Shown: one piece after another, positions 1 through 13,200 of the stretch | Layout: each line of letters starts with the position of its first letter | How positions within the stretch are numbered: the stretch's first letter is position 1 | Assembly: GCF_016859285.1 (NCBI RefSeq) | Contig: NC_053415.1 | Span: forward strand, 21,222,001 to 21,286,000 | Reading direction: 5' to 3' | DNA: 64,000 bases | Origin: Xiphias gladius | Taxonomy: Eukaryota > Chordata > Actinopteri > Istiophoriformes > Xiphiidae | Position numbers and translations under genes: made by a program | The notes under the pieces: model-generated | The model's input: the letters and a program-made list of their open reading frames with translations, nothing else | Told to the model about the DNA's origin: nothing | The model's database searches: none

Positions 1-40
1 TTTTAACAAAGCCAGACATAGGTCTGGACAGTCTTTTTTT

Positions 41-66
41 TGTTGTTGTTGTTGTTGTTGTTGTTG
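41..66. repeat. (TTG)n microsatellite
   Basis: Trinucleotide tract of TTG units. It lies just beyond the possible minus-strand transcript end and has no coding relevance that I can see. Confidence 0.9.
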
Positions 67-370
67 GTTTTGGTTTCGATCCCATTACAGAACATTCAAA
101 ATCAGAGTGAATGTGTTTTTTTTTTATGATAAGCAATTTATTGAACAAGTACGCATTACCAACAATGCATATACCAATAGACATATTCACACAACTTTTT
201 AACACAAACTGCATAAACGTATACTATCAGTAATTTTGCAGGGGCATGGCAGTCAGTAATACAAATTAATCACAGACAACAACACAGAAAAACACAATTA
301 CAAACAAAGTGTCAACTTCTCTCATGAAATAGCAGTTCAATAGTTTTTTCCACAAGTCATTATGGTGTCA

Positions 371-412
371 TCAGCTAAATTCACTCCTCCGCTCAGTGTT
401 CTGGTGGTCCTC
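371..412 (-). CDS. Possible terminal coding exon of an unrecognised minus-strand gene
   Basis: On the minus strand a pyrimidine-rich stretch ending in TTTTCAG (acceptor at 413-415) is followed by a 14-codon open segment reading EDHQNTERRSEFS and a TGA at 371-373. About 230 bases further along the same strand is an AATAAA (plus-strand TTTATT, 137-142), followed by an A-rich stretch at about 112-125, as expected for a 3' end. Upstream on the minus strand (about 435-690) is an 83-codon open frame of protein-like composition, but I cannot join it to this exon through a convincing donor. The product is not recognised. This may be chance; the reading frame assumes phase 0. Confidence 0.25.
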   Translation of the reverse strand, partial: EDHQNTERRSEFS

Positions 413-1392
413 CTGAAAATAATTTCATAATGAATTAGATTAAAGAAATTGGATCAAAGAAACAACGTTTTGGGGGTGTGCCTGGTCTGATTGACATGCC
501 TGGTCTGAACCCAGTCATGAGTGATTGATAGGCAATCCGTTTGGAGGACGCCAGGTGGGTCATTCGCCGGTGAACTCGAATCGCATGCAGCACCTGGTGC
601 AGCAGTCTGTACACTCTATGAGTAAAGTCCAAAGCCTGGGTAAAGGCATAAGAATTGGCTTTATGATTAAAGTGAGCATAGTGCAACAGTCTGTAGGTTG
701 GCTATAATGCATTGTTGAAATGCTATTGCAGCAGTCCATAAGTAATGGAGGTAAGGTACGAAAAGGAGCCACTTTTCATCATGAGTCCTTGTGTTTGAGA
801 CAGTTAATATGTAACAGACTCACAGTTTAGTCCAAGAAGCTGTTCTGAAGTCTACTCATGTTAACAACTTCTTGGTTTAATTAGGTCACTATAAAAGGAA
901 CAAAAAGGCAACCTGATAAAGTATTTGAATGGAAATTTGCACGAGTAACAACCTCTCTCTAAATAATTGACGCTCTTGGAGGAGCACACTGATATCATAG
1001 ATTTTCAGAGCTAATTTTAAAACATAATGTTTTAATATGTTTTAACCTTTATATACAATCTGTGGTTTAACCACACAGTTAGCTTACACCCATGCTAACT
1101 TCAGCTACAATAACATTACATGGTTACTCTTCATATATGTAATATTTGCTTAATGTGGACATGTATGCGATTAGCTAATATGATTACTTTAACAGCTATA
1201 AAGTTTAAAGCGAGTTATGGAGGCTAACTAGTTAGCGACTTAGCCCGGCATAGCCTAGAGCCTGGTGCTATCAAGTTGCCTGTACAGGTGGGTGGGCATA
1301 GTGTCCTCGGGTGGGCATAGTGTCCTCCTTCTCAGTCACATCCACCCCTCGCTCCTCCCCACCTCCACCCTCTCATCCAGTTGTGGTTACTT

Positions 1393-1482
1393 CTGGCTCC
1401 ATAAAACCAAGATGGCGACGGCCAAAATGCCAGACCCGAGGCTTCGAAACGTCAGTTCACAAACCAGTGGGTGACGTCATGG
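1393..1482. repeat. Dispersed teleost repeat fragment (GATGGCGACGGCC type)
   Basis: Contains AAGATGGCGACGGCCAAAAT and, further on, ACAAACCAGTGGGTGACGTCA. These words are characteristic of a high-copy interspersed repeat known from many fish genomes. The call rests on recognising the family; no second copy was found in this window. Confidence 0.55.
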
Positions 1483-2097
1483 TGGTTTACCACTTCGTAT
1501 TACCCAATGACATTGGAAAATATATAAAGGCACAACACAGGGAATATGTATCACAAAAAATATCATTCAAGGTCTGGGTTTACTGGATGAACCACTGATA
1601 TGATCCAGAAACTTTTGTCATTTCTTTAAATAGTTATACTGTTTATTGATTAGTCTAAAGGAGAGTCTGATAAGAGGCAACTCTAACTTTAGGCTTGTAC
1701 CATGCACATAGAGACGGAGCTTAGGGAGATGTCCACTCTTTAACTATGAGTTTCAGACTAATCATAAGTGTGGTCTGGATCCAAGTGGCATCATAGGGAG
1801 CCAAGGACTTGAATGGAGATGGTTCACCTAATTAATGGACTGCTTGAGTATGGACATTGTGTCCTGGACACAAACATGAATTGCTATCCAGAAACATCAC
1901 ATTGAATGCTTATTTAAGCTAAACGGACCAACAGAATCAATGTGAGTTTTTAATTTTGGTAGTTTTTACCACCAAAAATCTTATCGTATGCATCTTCAAG
2001 ATCATCTGAAGAGGAATAAAATCACTGAGTCAGTCTTACCAGAACAAACCGGTACTGCCCAGGTCATCGGACAGACAGAACTGGACTGGACTGAAAG

Positions 2098-2175
2098 CTT
2101 TTAACTGGCTTGATCATTTACCGCACAGTCAGCATCTCTTGCTATGTGGCAATAAATGATCAGGCCAGTTAAAAG
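2098..2175. other. Long near-perfect hairpin (possible small-RNA precursor or palindromic element)
   Basis: The 23 bases at 2098-2120 are complementary to those at 2153-2175, with one non-Watson-Crick position (T/G, a wobble in RNA). The 32-base interior can extend the stem weakly through CCGCACA and TGTGGCA. The size, about 78 nt with a single arm pair and a modest loop, is like a microRNA precursor. A small palindromic transposon remnant would look similar. I recognise no known microRNA seed. Confidence 0.5.
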
Positions 2176-4272
2176 GTGACAAGGCATCTTCGGTGCAGTG
2201 TTTTTCAGCCCACACTGAACCGGTAGCTCATGACCCCACCTCAAACACGCAGCCTTCAAACACACAATGACCGACTCTCTGTGAGAAGTTTACACGCAAA
2301 CATGGAACAAGATTACTGCGAGAGGTCAATTTAAAGCACGAAATAAGGGAACGTGATAATGATGTCACTGCTACTTAAGTTTTGAAGTTTGTTTTTTTTT
2401 TCTCAGAAAGACCAAATGTCACCAACTACTTGATTTCACAGTGTTTTAGTTCCTGATGTGTATTTTTCACCAGGGACCTAGCAGAACATGCCAAACTGGA
2501 GAGAAATGTACAAAAGGTCACAGCAAACAAACTGTCACATTTGAACTTCAGTCTAAACATTTATCACAGCTGACCTGGGACTAGAAGTCAGACAGCATGA
2601 GCATAAAAGTTCAGAAATATTAACAGAAACCTGCATTTTTGGTGCTTTAAGCTTCAAAACTTCAAATTACCCCTAAAATCCACTGTTAATCAGCATAAAG
2701 TTGTGAAACCTGGTGACAGATGAGATTCCCTCCATATGAACTTTACAACTAAAGCACAGAAATAATCATCAGTACCCGAGAAAAAATAAGCATGAATAAC
2801 TTTCTAATAATCTGCACATATTGGAAAAAATGAGCAGTATTTGGGATATTCACAGGCCTCGAGGCACGGTGAAAATCATCTTCTGCAGCTTTTGGGGCTT
2901 CAAATTGATATCAAGCTCAGCATGATTTTCAAAACTTAATCTCTCCTTAATTAAAACCCAGAGGAATATAGTTCCTTTAATCAGAGTCACTGGGTCACTG
3001 GGTTCATTTAATCTGGCTATTTACCATAAACTTTCCTTTAATAATCATGTAAACCTGCACAAAAGGTATGAAAAAGCACATTTATTATATTAAACATATA
3101 TAAATATCTTTAAAACCCCTGTTACTAACTCTTACTGTTTGATTTCTTTGTATGTAACTGCATCACATGTTGTGATTTCGTACATTTCACACGTGACGTG
3201 TTTGAAAACCACATGTTCGTGTATGTTAAGTGATGTTTCATATGTAATAAATCCCAATAGACATGTATAATTTTTAGATGTTTCAAGCGTGAAATCAAAA
3301 ATTTCACCTGTGAAAATTCATATACAAGGCATATGTGGATTTTGGATGTTTCACATGTGTAAGGATCACATGTTAAAACAACAATTTCTTGGAACGTTTT
3401 TTTATGCGATATTGTCAGATAGTATTGAGAAATTTGTTCTTTTCTAAATTGAAATAAACTCAGAGGGAAATTTAAAGGGTTTAAAGGTATAACTTTCTGG
3501 ACAGTAAAAGTGTGTTATTAAAACATTTCCTACTAATCAGTACCCAGAGGATGATTTTCACATGTAAAAAAGGATATTTCCCTCCAGGACATTTTATTAC
3601 TCCCTAACCTAACCAGGAGATTTTTCTTCATTTAGTCGTCATTTATTCCCAATAGTCATCACTATTATCTTGTAAAAGGGACACAATGTTTCTTCCCACT
3701 CTGGTCTCTGACTCCATTTCTGATATGAAGTGCAGTGTTTTTTTATGAGGAGTTTCCACAAGTAGTTTCAATAAGAGAACAGACTTCTGAAAGGAGGAGG
3801 ATGAGAGGAGGAGGAGGAGGAGTCCTTTTGTCTAGTCTGGATAAAAGAGTTGCGAAGCCACGGGGAGATCCTGCAAAAAGAAGCGGACACTGCTACAAAA
3901 GGAGTACTAGTAGTATTTCTATTCAGAGAGCTATAATATTTATACTTATTGCATTGGATCTCATAGTGGTGGGAGAACTGTATTTACCGTTATTGTGCTT
4001 GTAGTAACAGAACATATTTTTACTTATTGTTGTAATATTGCTGATAGATTATTAGTTTTTACATATATGATACTGCAGCAGAGTAGTAATATTTTTCTAA
4101 ATGTAGTACTAAAAGTATTTTTAGTTTTAAGATCGCTATTCTTTGTGCATGTGTAGTCAACTTAATCGTCATAGATTCAGTACTTATAATAGCACTTGAT
4201 AAATTGAAGTGTTGACCGTGGGTTTAAATTAATTAATTAGACTAGAATAGAGTATCGGCAGAGTCCAGTAAA

Positions 4273-7200
4273 ATGCAGGACTACGAGGAGTCAGTGTCGT
4301 TCCTGGGGACCTGGGGCCCGTTCCAGAGGAGAGTCTTCTTCCAGCTCTGTCTCACCTCCATTCCATGTGGATACAACATCCTGTCCGTCATCTTCCTGCT
4401 GGCTAACCCCCCCCACCACTGCCACATCCCCGCTAACAGCAACCTGAGCCAGGACTGGATCCAGGCCAGCATCCCAGTACAGGTCAGAACCAGTCAGAAC
4501 TGGAATTTGGCCCTGTTCAAACTGAATGATTCTGAAAGTGATCAATAAAGTTAAAAAAAAAAAAAAGATTATTAAATGGGAACATTCCGAGTTTTATTTC
4601 ATCATTTGTTTTTTATCATTTAATAATGAATATTTTTTTAAATGGAATCAAAATCTTTTGCCCCCCGTAAGGCTTTAAATTGACTTTTTAAAAATTCCAT
4701 TTATTAACCCATTTCCCAAACCAAAATTTCTTTAATGTCTTCCAACTGACTTTCCATTACAGTTTCTGTTTGAGGGGGGTAATATTCCAAGAAAAAAAAA
4801 TGTAAAATTTCTGAGATTATAGTCTTCAAATTTACAAGAATAAATACTTGAATATTTTCTGAGATTGTAAAGTTAAAAATTTGGATAATATTTTATATGT
4901 TTTTCATATATAAGTAAAAAGTAAAAAGTACAATTTTTACCTCTGAAATGTTGTGCAGAAGTATAAGTATATGAGTATAGTATATAGTATAAGTATAAAG
5001 CAGCAGAAATAAAGTCCCTTAGAACGGTACTTAAGTACAATGCATGAGTAAAAGTTACTTTCTGGCACTGTGGGATACCTGGCTTAAGGTAAAGTTAACT
5101 TATTTGTTATATGCAGTAAGATAATAATTTACTGGATAGTTTTGGATTAGTCTAGGCCATGATCCTAGTGCGGGTTAAAACTGGTCTAGTCTCAACCGAC
5201 TTTGGCTTCTCTGGTGCTCTCTACCTCCCAGACTGTTGTTGCAGTGCAGGTTGGAAATAGTGATGATGTTGTTTCCTGGTCAGGAGGTGGCCGGGAGGCC
5301 AGAGAGGAGCAGTTGTAGTCGGTACGAGCTGGACCTGGTGCTGAACCTGTCTGCAATGGGAACCAGACTCAGCCATGACCAGATCCAGAACCTGTCTTTG
5401 CTGGGATCAGGTCCAGATATCCTCTTCTCCAGCCTGAAGCAGGAGGGCTGTAAAGATGGGTGGACCTACAGTACTGAGTACTACCAATCTACTGTAGTCA
5501 CTGAGGTACTGAACTACTGCTTCTACTAGTGTTACTGTGGAGTTTACTACTGCATCTTCTGTGAGTACTAATCCAATTATTTGTACTTGTTTTCACTGTT
5601 GTTACTGTAACTATTAGGGACACAACGTCCTCCTGCCGACTGTAGGTTACTGTTTAGACTCCAGCATATTAAATAAGGATCCAGTCTGGTCAGAACAGCT
5701 TCTGTATGTGAAACCACTGGGTGGTCATGACCTTTCTCAGTGGTCACCAATCATTGACATCCCTCAGATAACTGCAGGAAGCTAAGATGAGAAACTGGAA
5801 ATGACTGGATTGGGGTCTCCTGCATATGTGATCTATCTTTGTGGTGTAATGCCAAAACTTCTGCTGCAATGGCTAAACCTCTTTTTTAAACTTTATCTAA
5901 AATGGATTTTAAATTATATTTTGGTTCAGAGAAGAGAATAATAAAGGTGTGTGTTTTACATTTCCTATTTCTGCACGACAGTAACGGTCCCAATAATCCA
6001 CTCAGTAGCTGAGCAATTGGGGGTCTTTAACTTCGACAAATGAATGCAAATGTATGCAAATTAATGAATCTGCATTGAACTTCGGAGTCCGAATATTTTT
6101 CAAATTCAAAAAAGGACGACCACATTTCATTTTCTACAACTACACTATTACTTCTAACCAGGTTTTGACTCTGTAGAGTTCACTAAGGGAAAGTGATTGA
6201 ATTAAATATACTCAACAATGTGAGGAAACATACTATTACTACATTCATGGAGTAAAGCTAGCCAGAAAAAGTTGAAAAACATTTTTCATTGGTGGCGAAA
6301 CAGCTCCAAGAACATCTAAGAAAAAAAATCTTTTGTATTTTGCTTTTTCTTTAAGTTTCTAAAGTCTTGTCTCATTTCCTGTTTGTACTAAACAGTAAAA
6401 TGCATTAACATTTTGTGGGTTGTAACTACCAAGAGAGTATCGTCCACGGATAACAACATAGTATAGCTCATTGAATTTATATAGTAAGGTATTGGGATTT
6501 TTTGTTTGGGTTTTATTGGTGCGACACACCAAATACATAAGCACACTTAGACTGCATGAGGTAGAAAATAAGAAAAAGAGCACTGCATTACCCATTACCC
6601 ATTGTACAAATCAGCTGATTGTCAAACTACGGATGGCAACAGAATGTAGACAATTACAATATTTTCTGGTATCCTTAATATATTTTTACTCAATTCCAGG
6701 TGGGAAAAAAGAGTAGAGTTATACTTGGTGCCACGTAATATTTACAGCTCCTTCATTCTTCTCTATATTGAAATTGGTTGAACTTTGATGTTGTTATAGT
6801 TCTTGCAGCTGCCGCCAGACTCTCCATTGAACATAATGGCCTTCAGACTGACAGTCAGTAAACCACTAAGGAGGAAGAAGAAAAAGCACAGAATTGAAAG
6901 GCAGGGATGGCACTGACCAACTAGAAGGCAACAGGTAAACAGGCATCGAAGAAAACAAGGAGGGCTCAGATACGCCAACTTCGCAATGTAGATGATGAAG
7001 CAGAGGCAGTGATTTATGTCCTTGTGCTATTTTGAGGCAACTCTGTAAAGTTCATCTCAGCTTGGTGCCTTTTGTTAAGCAAGTTGTATCAGTGATGGAC
7101 AAACAAACCTTTGGCATAGGGAAGTGACAAGTAGAACAGATCAGGAGGAAAACCCAGAGGAGGAGGACCAGACCAGAAAAAAGCTGATGTCACAGCCCAA

Positions 7201-10200
7201 CCGAAACCAAGCAATTCGGAGGCTGTTGAAACCAGCAGTCTGGACAGGGAGAGCCCACATGCTGGAGGGCTGAGATCAGAGAAGTTGGATAGAGGAATTC
7301 CAGGTTCAATCTGGTCACTTGAGACCTGGGCTCTGAGGACTTGGATGCTCAAGGACCAGGCTTGGAAGAGCTGAATGCTGCAAGACTGGACAGGGTGGAG
7401 GTTGATTTCTGGAGAACAGAGCACAGAGGAGCTGGTTGCAGGAGGACTACGACAAGCTGGATACTAAAGGACCAAGATCTAAGAATCTATATACTGAAGG
7501 GCAAAGATCTAAGGAGATGGATACCAGAGGACCAGGCAACAAGGAGATGGATTCTGCAGCAATGGGCTTTTAGATGACCAGGACACCGTTTCTAGAAATC
7601 TGGATACTGAAGGACCACAATCTGGGAAGCTGGATGCTGGAGGACCCGTCTCAAAGGAGATGGACTCTAGAGAACTGGGCTCAGAATAGCAGGCCACTGG
7701 AGGACCGTCTCTAAGAATCTCTAAGAATCTGGATGCTGGTGGACCGGGTTTTGAGAAGGAAGACACTGGAGATCCAGGTTCAAAGAAATTAGATACTGGA
7801 AGACCAGACTAAGAGGAGTTGGACGCTAAAGGACAGGGCTCAGAGGAGATACATGCAGGTGGTCCAGGCCCAGAGGACAAACCAGTGGTCTTAAGCAGGA
7901 CACGGGGGATCATAAGCCAAGACACTCAGGAAAAACTGACTCCGGTTAATCAGTAGTATATAAACAGAAAAATCAAGTCCAGATAGAGCAGGTCAAAGCA
8001 CTCTGTGTCCAGGGGTACTTGACTGTTGGTGACCTGAGGAACTGGTCTTTTTTTCTGCAGTGATTTCCAGTTTATGTTTTTTGTGTCTGTTTTGTGTTAT
8101 TCCAGGTTGCATTCATATGTTTGCTTTATATTCCATTGTTTCAGTCTGCTGTATTATTCCAGTTCATATTTTTATGTTTGCAGCAGAATTCCCATATGTC
8201 CATTGTCTTCCAGTTTAACCTGGTGTGCGGTGACCAATGGAAACAGCCTCTGACCTCTCTTGTCTACTTCCTGGGGGGACTGTGCGGGTGCTTCGTCTCT
8301 GGACAGCTCTCTGACCGGTACTTTTCAGTTTTATTTTAAACTGTCTCCCTTAGCCAATCCTCTCAGCTGCTACAGAGTTACGCTGGACATAAAAAAGTCC
8401 TAGGGCGTTGTCATATTAGGTATGATTGCTACAGACTGTGCTGGAGTACAATCCCCCCCTCCCATCCCCCGCAGTTCAGCTTTCACATTAGTGATGTTGT
8501 TCTGTACCCGAGTACACTTACGTATCCACACACTCCGATGCAGTTGGCGGCGGTATGCACGTAGGTGGTTTGCAATCTGCGAATAAACACAAAGAAGAAG
8601 AAGAGTACACTTGCGATCACATTCTAAGATAGCAGTCCAATCCCATGTTTTGGTACAGTAGTTTTCACACCTGATGCATTTCTAACAGAGTGCACATGAA
8701 CCGTACTTGAGACCACCTTTCCAAGTAGAACCGGGCACGGTTTGGTACCTGATGTTCACACTAATCAAATTAACTGGGCTTTGCGGTCAAGTGTACTTCG
8801 ATCCGGGCCCTGATGTGAGGGCCCCCCTTAAGCTTCCATGGTCGAAAACATCTACCGTTGATTTGGATGAATGTCATAGCAGCGGACGACAATATCTTGC
8901 TTCTTCAGTGTCTCTCTTCTCTGGCATTAATATCTGAACAGAGAACCGTTATGTTGCTGACACTGCTCTGTCGTATTTGTACTCCAGGTTTGGTAGGAAG
9001 CCTATTCTGTTCGGCTCCATTGCCATGCTTAGTGTCTGCAGCACCGCTGTGACTTTTGCTCCAACCTGGTCTGTCTTCACTGTGCTCTTCTTCATGCTGG
9101 GCCTGGGACAGATCGCCAGCTACGTAGCTGCGTTTGTACTGGGTAAGGGTTATTTTCAGTTTCAGGACACTGTGGCCTCTGACCTTTATTTTCCTCTCTG
9201 GTTGTCAGCTTGTCAACTTTTCAATAACATAGCTGATGTATTTCTACTGACACAGCCATCATTATTTTATACTTAATCCTACAAAACAATTAGAAATATA
9301 AAAAGGTCTACTGGGCACTTGTCCATGATTGTACTTTTTTTAAACATAGCATTTCCTCCACAGGTTCAGAGATCCTAATTGGTTCGACCAGAGTTCTCTT
9401 CTCCAGCCTATGTTTGCCTTTTATGTATGTGATTTCTATGACGCTGCTGCCTGGCACCGCCTACCTGGTCAGGAACTGGAGACACCTGTCACTGATCATG
9501 GCTGTCCCCGGCCTGGCCTGTATCCCCCTGTGGTGGTAAGATGACCTGTATAACAGACATTACCAAGATTTTCACTATGTAGGGCAGTATAGTCCTTCCC
9601 CGGTTTCCACCAAAACATTTTCTTCTAACAAATTACAGAGGACACATTTTTGTGTTTGTCTGTCTGTCCAAAAGGATGATTACAGAGTCTCCTCGCTGGT
9701 TGGTGTCTCGTGGCCGTTTGCAGGAAGCAGAACTCCTGCTGAGGTCAGCAGCTCTGGAGAACCGCGTGGAACCTCCACGTGTCATCTTCCTGTCAGCCAG
9801 CGTAAGGACCTCTAACCTTGGTCTTGTTCCACACTCTAAAGGACAGTGGCCATTCTACTGTATTTTCTGTCTCTCCACAGGTTGAAAAGGCAACAATCCA
9901 GAGGGCAGAGTCCCTCAGCTTCCTGGACCTGCTGGGGACCAAAAACATTCGACATATCACTCTGATGCTGTGGCTCATCTGGTGAGTTAAAGCACTTCCA
10001 TCACAAAATTTTTCCTTGGAATGCTGGAGATTTCCCCCTTTTTTTACTTTCTAGTACTACCAATTGCGAGATCAATTGGTTCGCCCATAAAGAGCCACAT
10101 ACAGTATCTTGATAACCAGTTGTCCATTTCCATAACACTTCTGTGGATGACTACTAATGATTTTGGTGACCCTCTACCTTTCCTGTAGCACTACCATCAG

Positions 10201-13200
10201 GACAAATCATCCAGTCTCACACAAGCAATATTATAATCTAATGTTCAGAATGCCCTGACTTTTCCTGATCACATTCCTGCACTCCAGAGGATGAACTCTT
10301 TAGACAACCTTTCCTCTAACACCACCCTCACAGCAACATTTTAGCTCCACCCCTGGTAAATATTTAAGAGTGGCTAAATCATCACACTGTTGTTTGTTTT
10401 GCTCATTACTTTCATATTTTTGCTGTTACCAACGTGGAAGCCTCTAGCCAGCAGGACTTCAGATTTTAAGTGTTGTTCTCTTGTTGTTTGCAGGTTTTCT
10501 TTGAGTGTAAGCTACTTTGGCTTGTCATTCAACATGTCTGGCCTCTACGGAAACCCCTTCATAAACTACATCCTGGTGTCGGCTGTTGAGCTCCCAGCAT
10601 ACGTCACCAGCTGGCTGGCGGCACGCAGTCTTCCTCGTCGCCTGTCATTTATCAGCTTCACCCTGCTGGGGGCGCTAGCGCTGCTCCTCATCCAAATCAC
10701 TCTGTACAGTGAGTAAGACAAGTACAAGGTAGCTGTACTCCTCCACATCTTTGTTTGCTTGTTTGTTTGTTTATTTCTTTGCTTTTTCCTCTTTCCTTGT
10801 TAACATAAATATTCATCTTGTTAAAAAAGATTGAAAAAGCTCTATCCCCTTTAGTTACTGTCAAGGACAGTTGCAAATTACCATTAAAATTCTTAGTAAT
10901 TTTTGATAAAATTGATCCTTGTTTTCAGAACAGAGGTAGATGAAAACAGCTTCTCATTTCTAGCCAGTGAGCGTCCACTTAGGTTAGCTAATGTTGAGTA
11001 ATTTGCCAACAGTAAGTCTGTGAGTTGGTTGAAAACTCTCTCTTCAGCTGACTATTTAATGTTTCCAGATGACTTTTAAAACAAGAACCCTGGCCCTCTG
11101 CCGACTTTCCTTGTAAACAAACAAAAGTTATGTTTACATTCAGTGTTTCTCACCAAAACGCATCATGTCTATCCTTGAGGGTCTGAGAAATGTGTTGAAG
11201 ACATCTCCTTCCTCATCAAACATATGCATTTGTTTTTGAGCATTGTTTACATCCATGTTTCCTCCCTATCCCCCGCCCTTGTTGCTGCATTGCTGCATAT
11301 CTTGTTGTGTTACTGCCACCCTTAGATCAGCGGAATAGTGTGAAACCGCTGATAGGACTGTAAATCGCACACGGGGACTGACTCACAGAGAAACAGCTCC
11401 ATAGCGCTACTAGAGGTCTAAAAATCCACAGGGAACTTTAAAATAGGCTTCATACATGATGTTATGCTAACAGACTGAGGCTAATGTTGTATGTTCAGGT
11501 TAACAGAAGGAGCAGCGTTGTTCTTGAATTGCAGAGTGGAACCAGTAAGCCCTAGTTTTGCAGTACAGTATTATAAATAAAAGTGTAATTAACGTTGGTC
11601 TAACATAACCCCTGTTTGGATGCTTACTATATAAAAACATTGTTGCACAAGCAACACATAGGTTGGATTGATATTTTGCTGTTTGCATATTCAAACAGCG
11701 TGTTTCACTTTTAAAAGAGAAAAGGCCCATTTATTTTGCAAATGCAATGCTCTCTCAGGAAATGAGTTTGGCTGGAGTCTAAACTTCACCGAACCTAATG
11801 AGGAGTAGGATGGAGCTGCTAATGCTACCCTGATATCGTGGCATCTTGGTTTTTCTACGCCGGAGATGTTTCAGTCCTCACCAGGGATTTTTTCTAACGT
11901 TACCTGTTCTCCCACAGAATAATGTAGTTAGCTAATGAGGTTCGTCAGCGTTGGAAGTAAGACTGGGTTCATACTGTAAGTTATGTAATAAGATTGGCAG
12001 CTGGGCAGGCTTCCCTTTGCAGTTCAAGTTAGATCAGACCAACACATTGTTGTCCATTCCTTGCGATTTTGCTCGGGTGGTTTGTGAAAGGCTAAATACA
12101 AGACGCCACCCTCCAAACACCTTATATAAAAAAAATATCCCCCTTACTACAGCCCCATGCACACCACACATTTTGAGAAATCTAAAGCTTGACAGGCCCC
12201 CCGTGCTTAGTTATATCATGATTAGGCAATTGTGCCTCTAAAAGCTTTGTTTCCTCCAACACCAGCTTACAGTCCTCATCCGCCCCGCAGGTCATCCAGG
12301 TCTCACCTTGTCCCTGGTGCTGCTGGGTAAATTTGGCATTATGGCCGGCACCGGGGTGTTGTACATGTACACTGGTGAGCTGTCTCCCACAGTCATCAGG
12401 AACACAGCCATGTCATCCTGTGCCATGTTCTCCAGAGCGGGGTCCTCGGTTTCACCTTACCTGCTGCAGCTTGGTGAGACCCTTCACTTCATACGTCGTA
12501 CTGTAGACAGTGTATAAATAATAACATTTTTGTTTACCACATCTGATTCGTTGGAACCAATTTCTTCACGTGTAAAGTTCACACTTTAAAATTTGGTACT
12601 ACATTGTGTGTGACGTTGTTGATCTGCAGAGAATCAGAATACTTGTTTTAGTAGCAGTAGTAGTAGCATGATAAGTGGCATGAGGAATGTCATAGTTTGT
12701 ATCAGGATTCTTTGAGGCTTCATCCAGGTCAGGCTTCTAAAGGGTCAGTTCACCCAAATTACAAAAATTACTTTTTTTTTTTTTTTTCAGTTGCCCTCAG
12801 TTGCATCTAACGATGGAGATAGTTTCGGTTTCACATGCTGAGATTTTTAGTGTGTTGTTTTTTGTTTTTTTTGTAATTTGGGTGACCTGACCCTTTAATG
12901 CTCACAAGGTTCTGTGGCAGACGGATCTTGAAAGCATGAACTCCCCCTTCATTGACCTGTCCTGATGTGGTCTGCTTTTGTCCCCAGCCGTGTTCTATCA
13001 GTTCCTGCCGTGGATCGTTGTGGGTTCTCTGTCACTGCTCAGTGTTGTCCTCTGTGTCTTCCTCCCGGAGACCTTCAGGCAGCCGCTTCCCGACACCATC
13101 CAACAGATATCGCCCACACACAGGCAAGTCTGCACAGTCATATTACAGTGCTCACTGTATGTGTAATATCTGTGATCCTGCTTGGTAGTAGTGCTCGGAG

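Larger units (their letters stand above)
416..4272. other. Intergenic DNA upstream of the transporter gene
   Basis: AT-rich sequence without an exon I can support. It holds three decayed GCAGCAGTCTGTA-like motifs (about 599, 682, 727), a dispersed repeat (1393-1482), a strong hairpin (2098-2175) and a stretch rich in ACATGTG/CATATGT words (3130-3370) that looks like an old repeat. The promoter of the transporter should lie near 3.7-4.27 kb, but no clear core element identifies it. Confidence 0.6.

Noticed and set aside
3735-4004. 89-codon frame just upstream of the transporter start
   Set aside because: It depends on a GGAGGA simple repeat, is out of frame with the transporter ATG and is followed by stops. 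At most it is leader or promoter sequence.
7089-7766. Overlapping minus-strand frames (111 and 85 codons) with repeated [13 protein letters not shown] peptides
   Set aside because: They are produced by the 30-bp minisatellite in intron 2 of the transporter. No splice context or independent evidence of coding.
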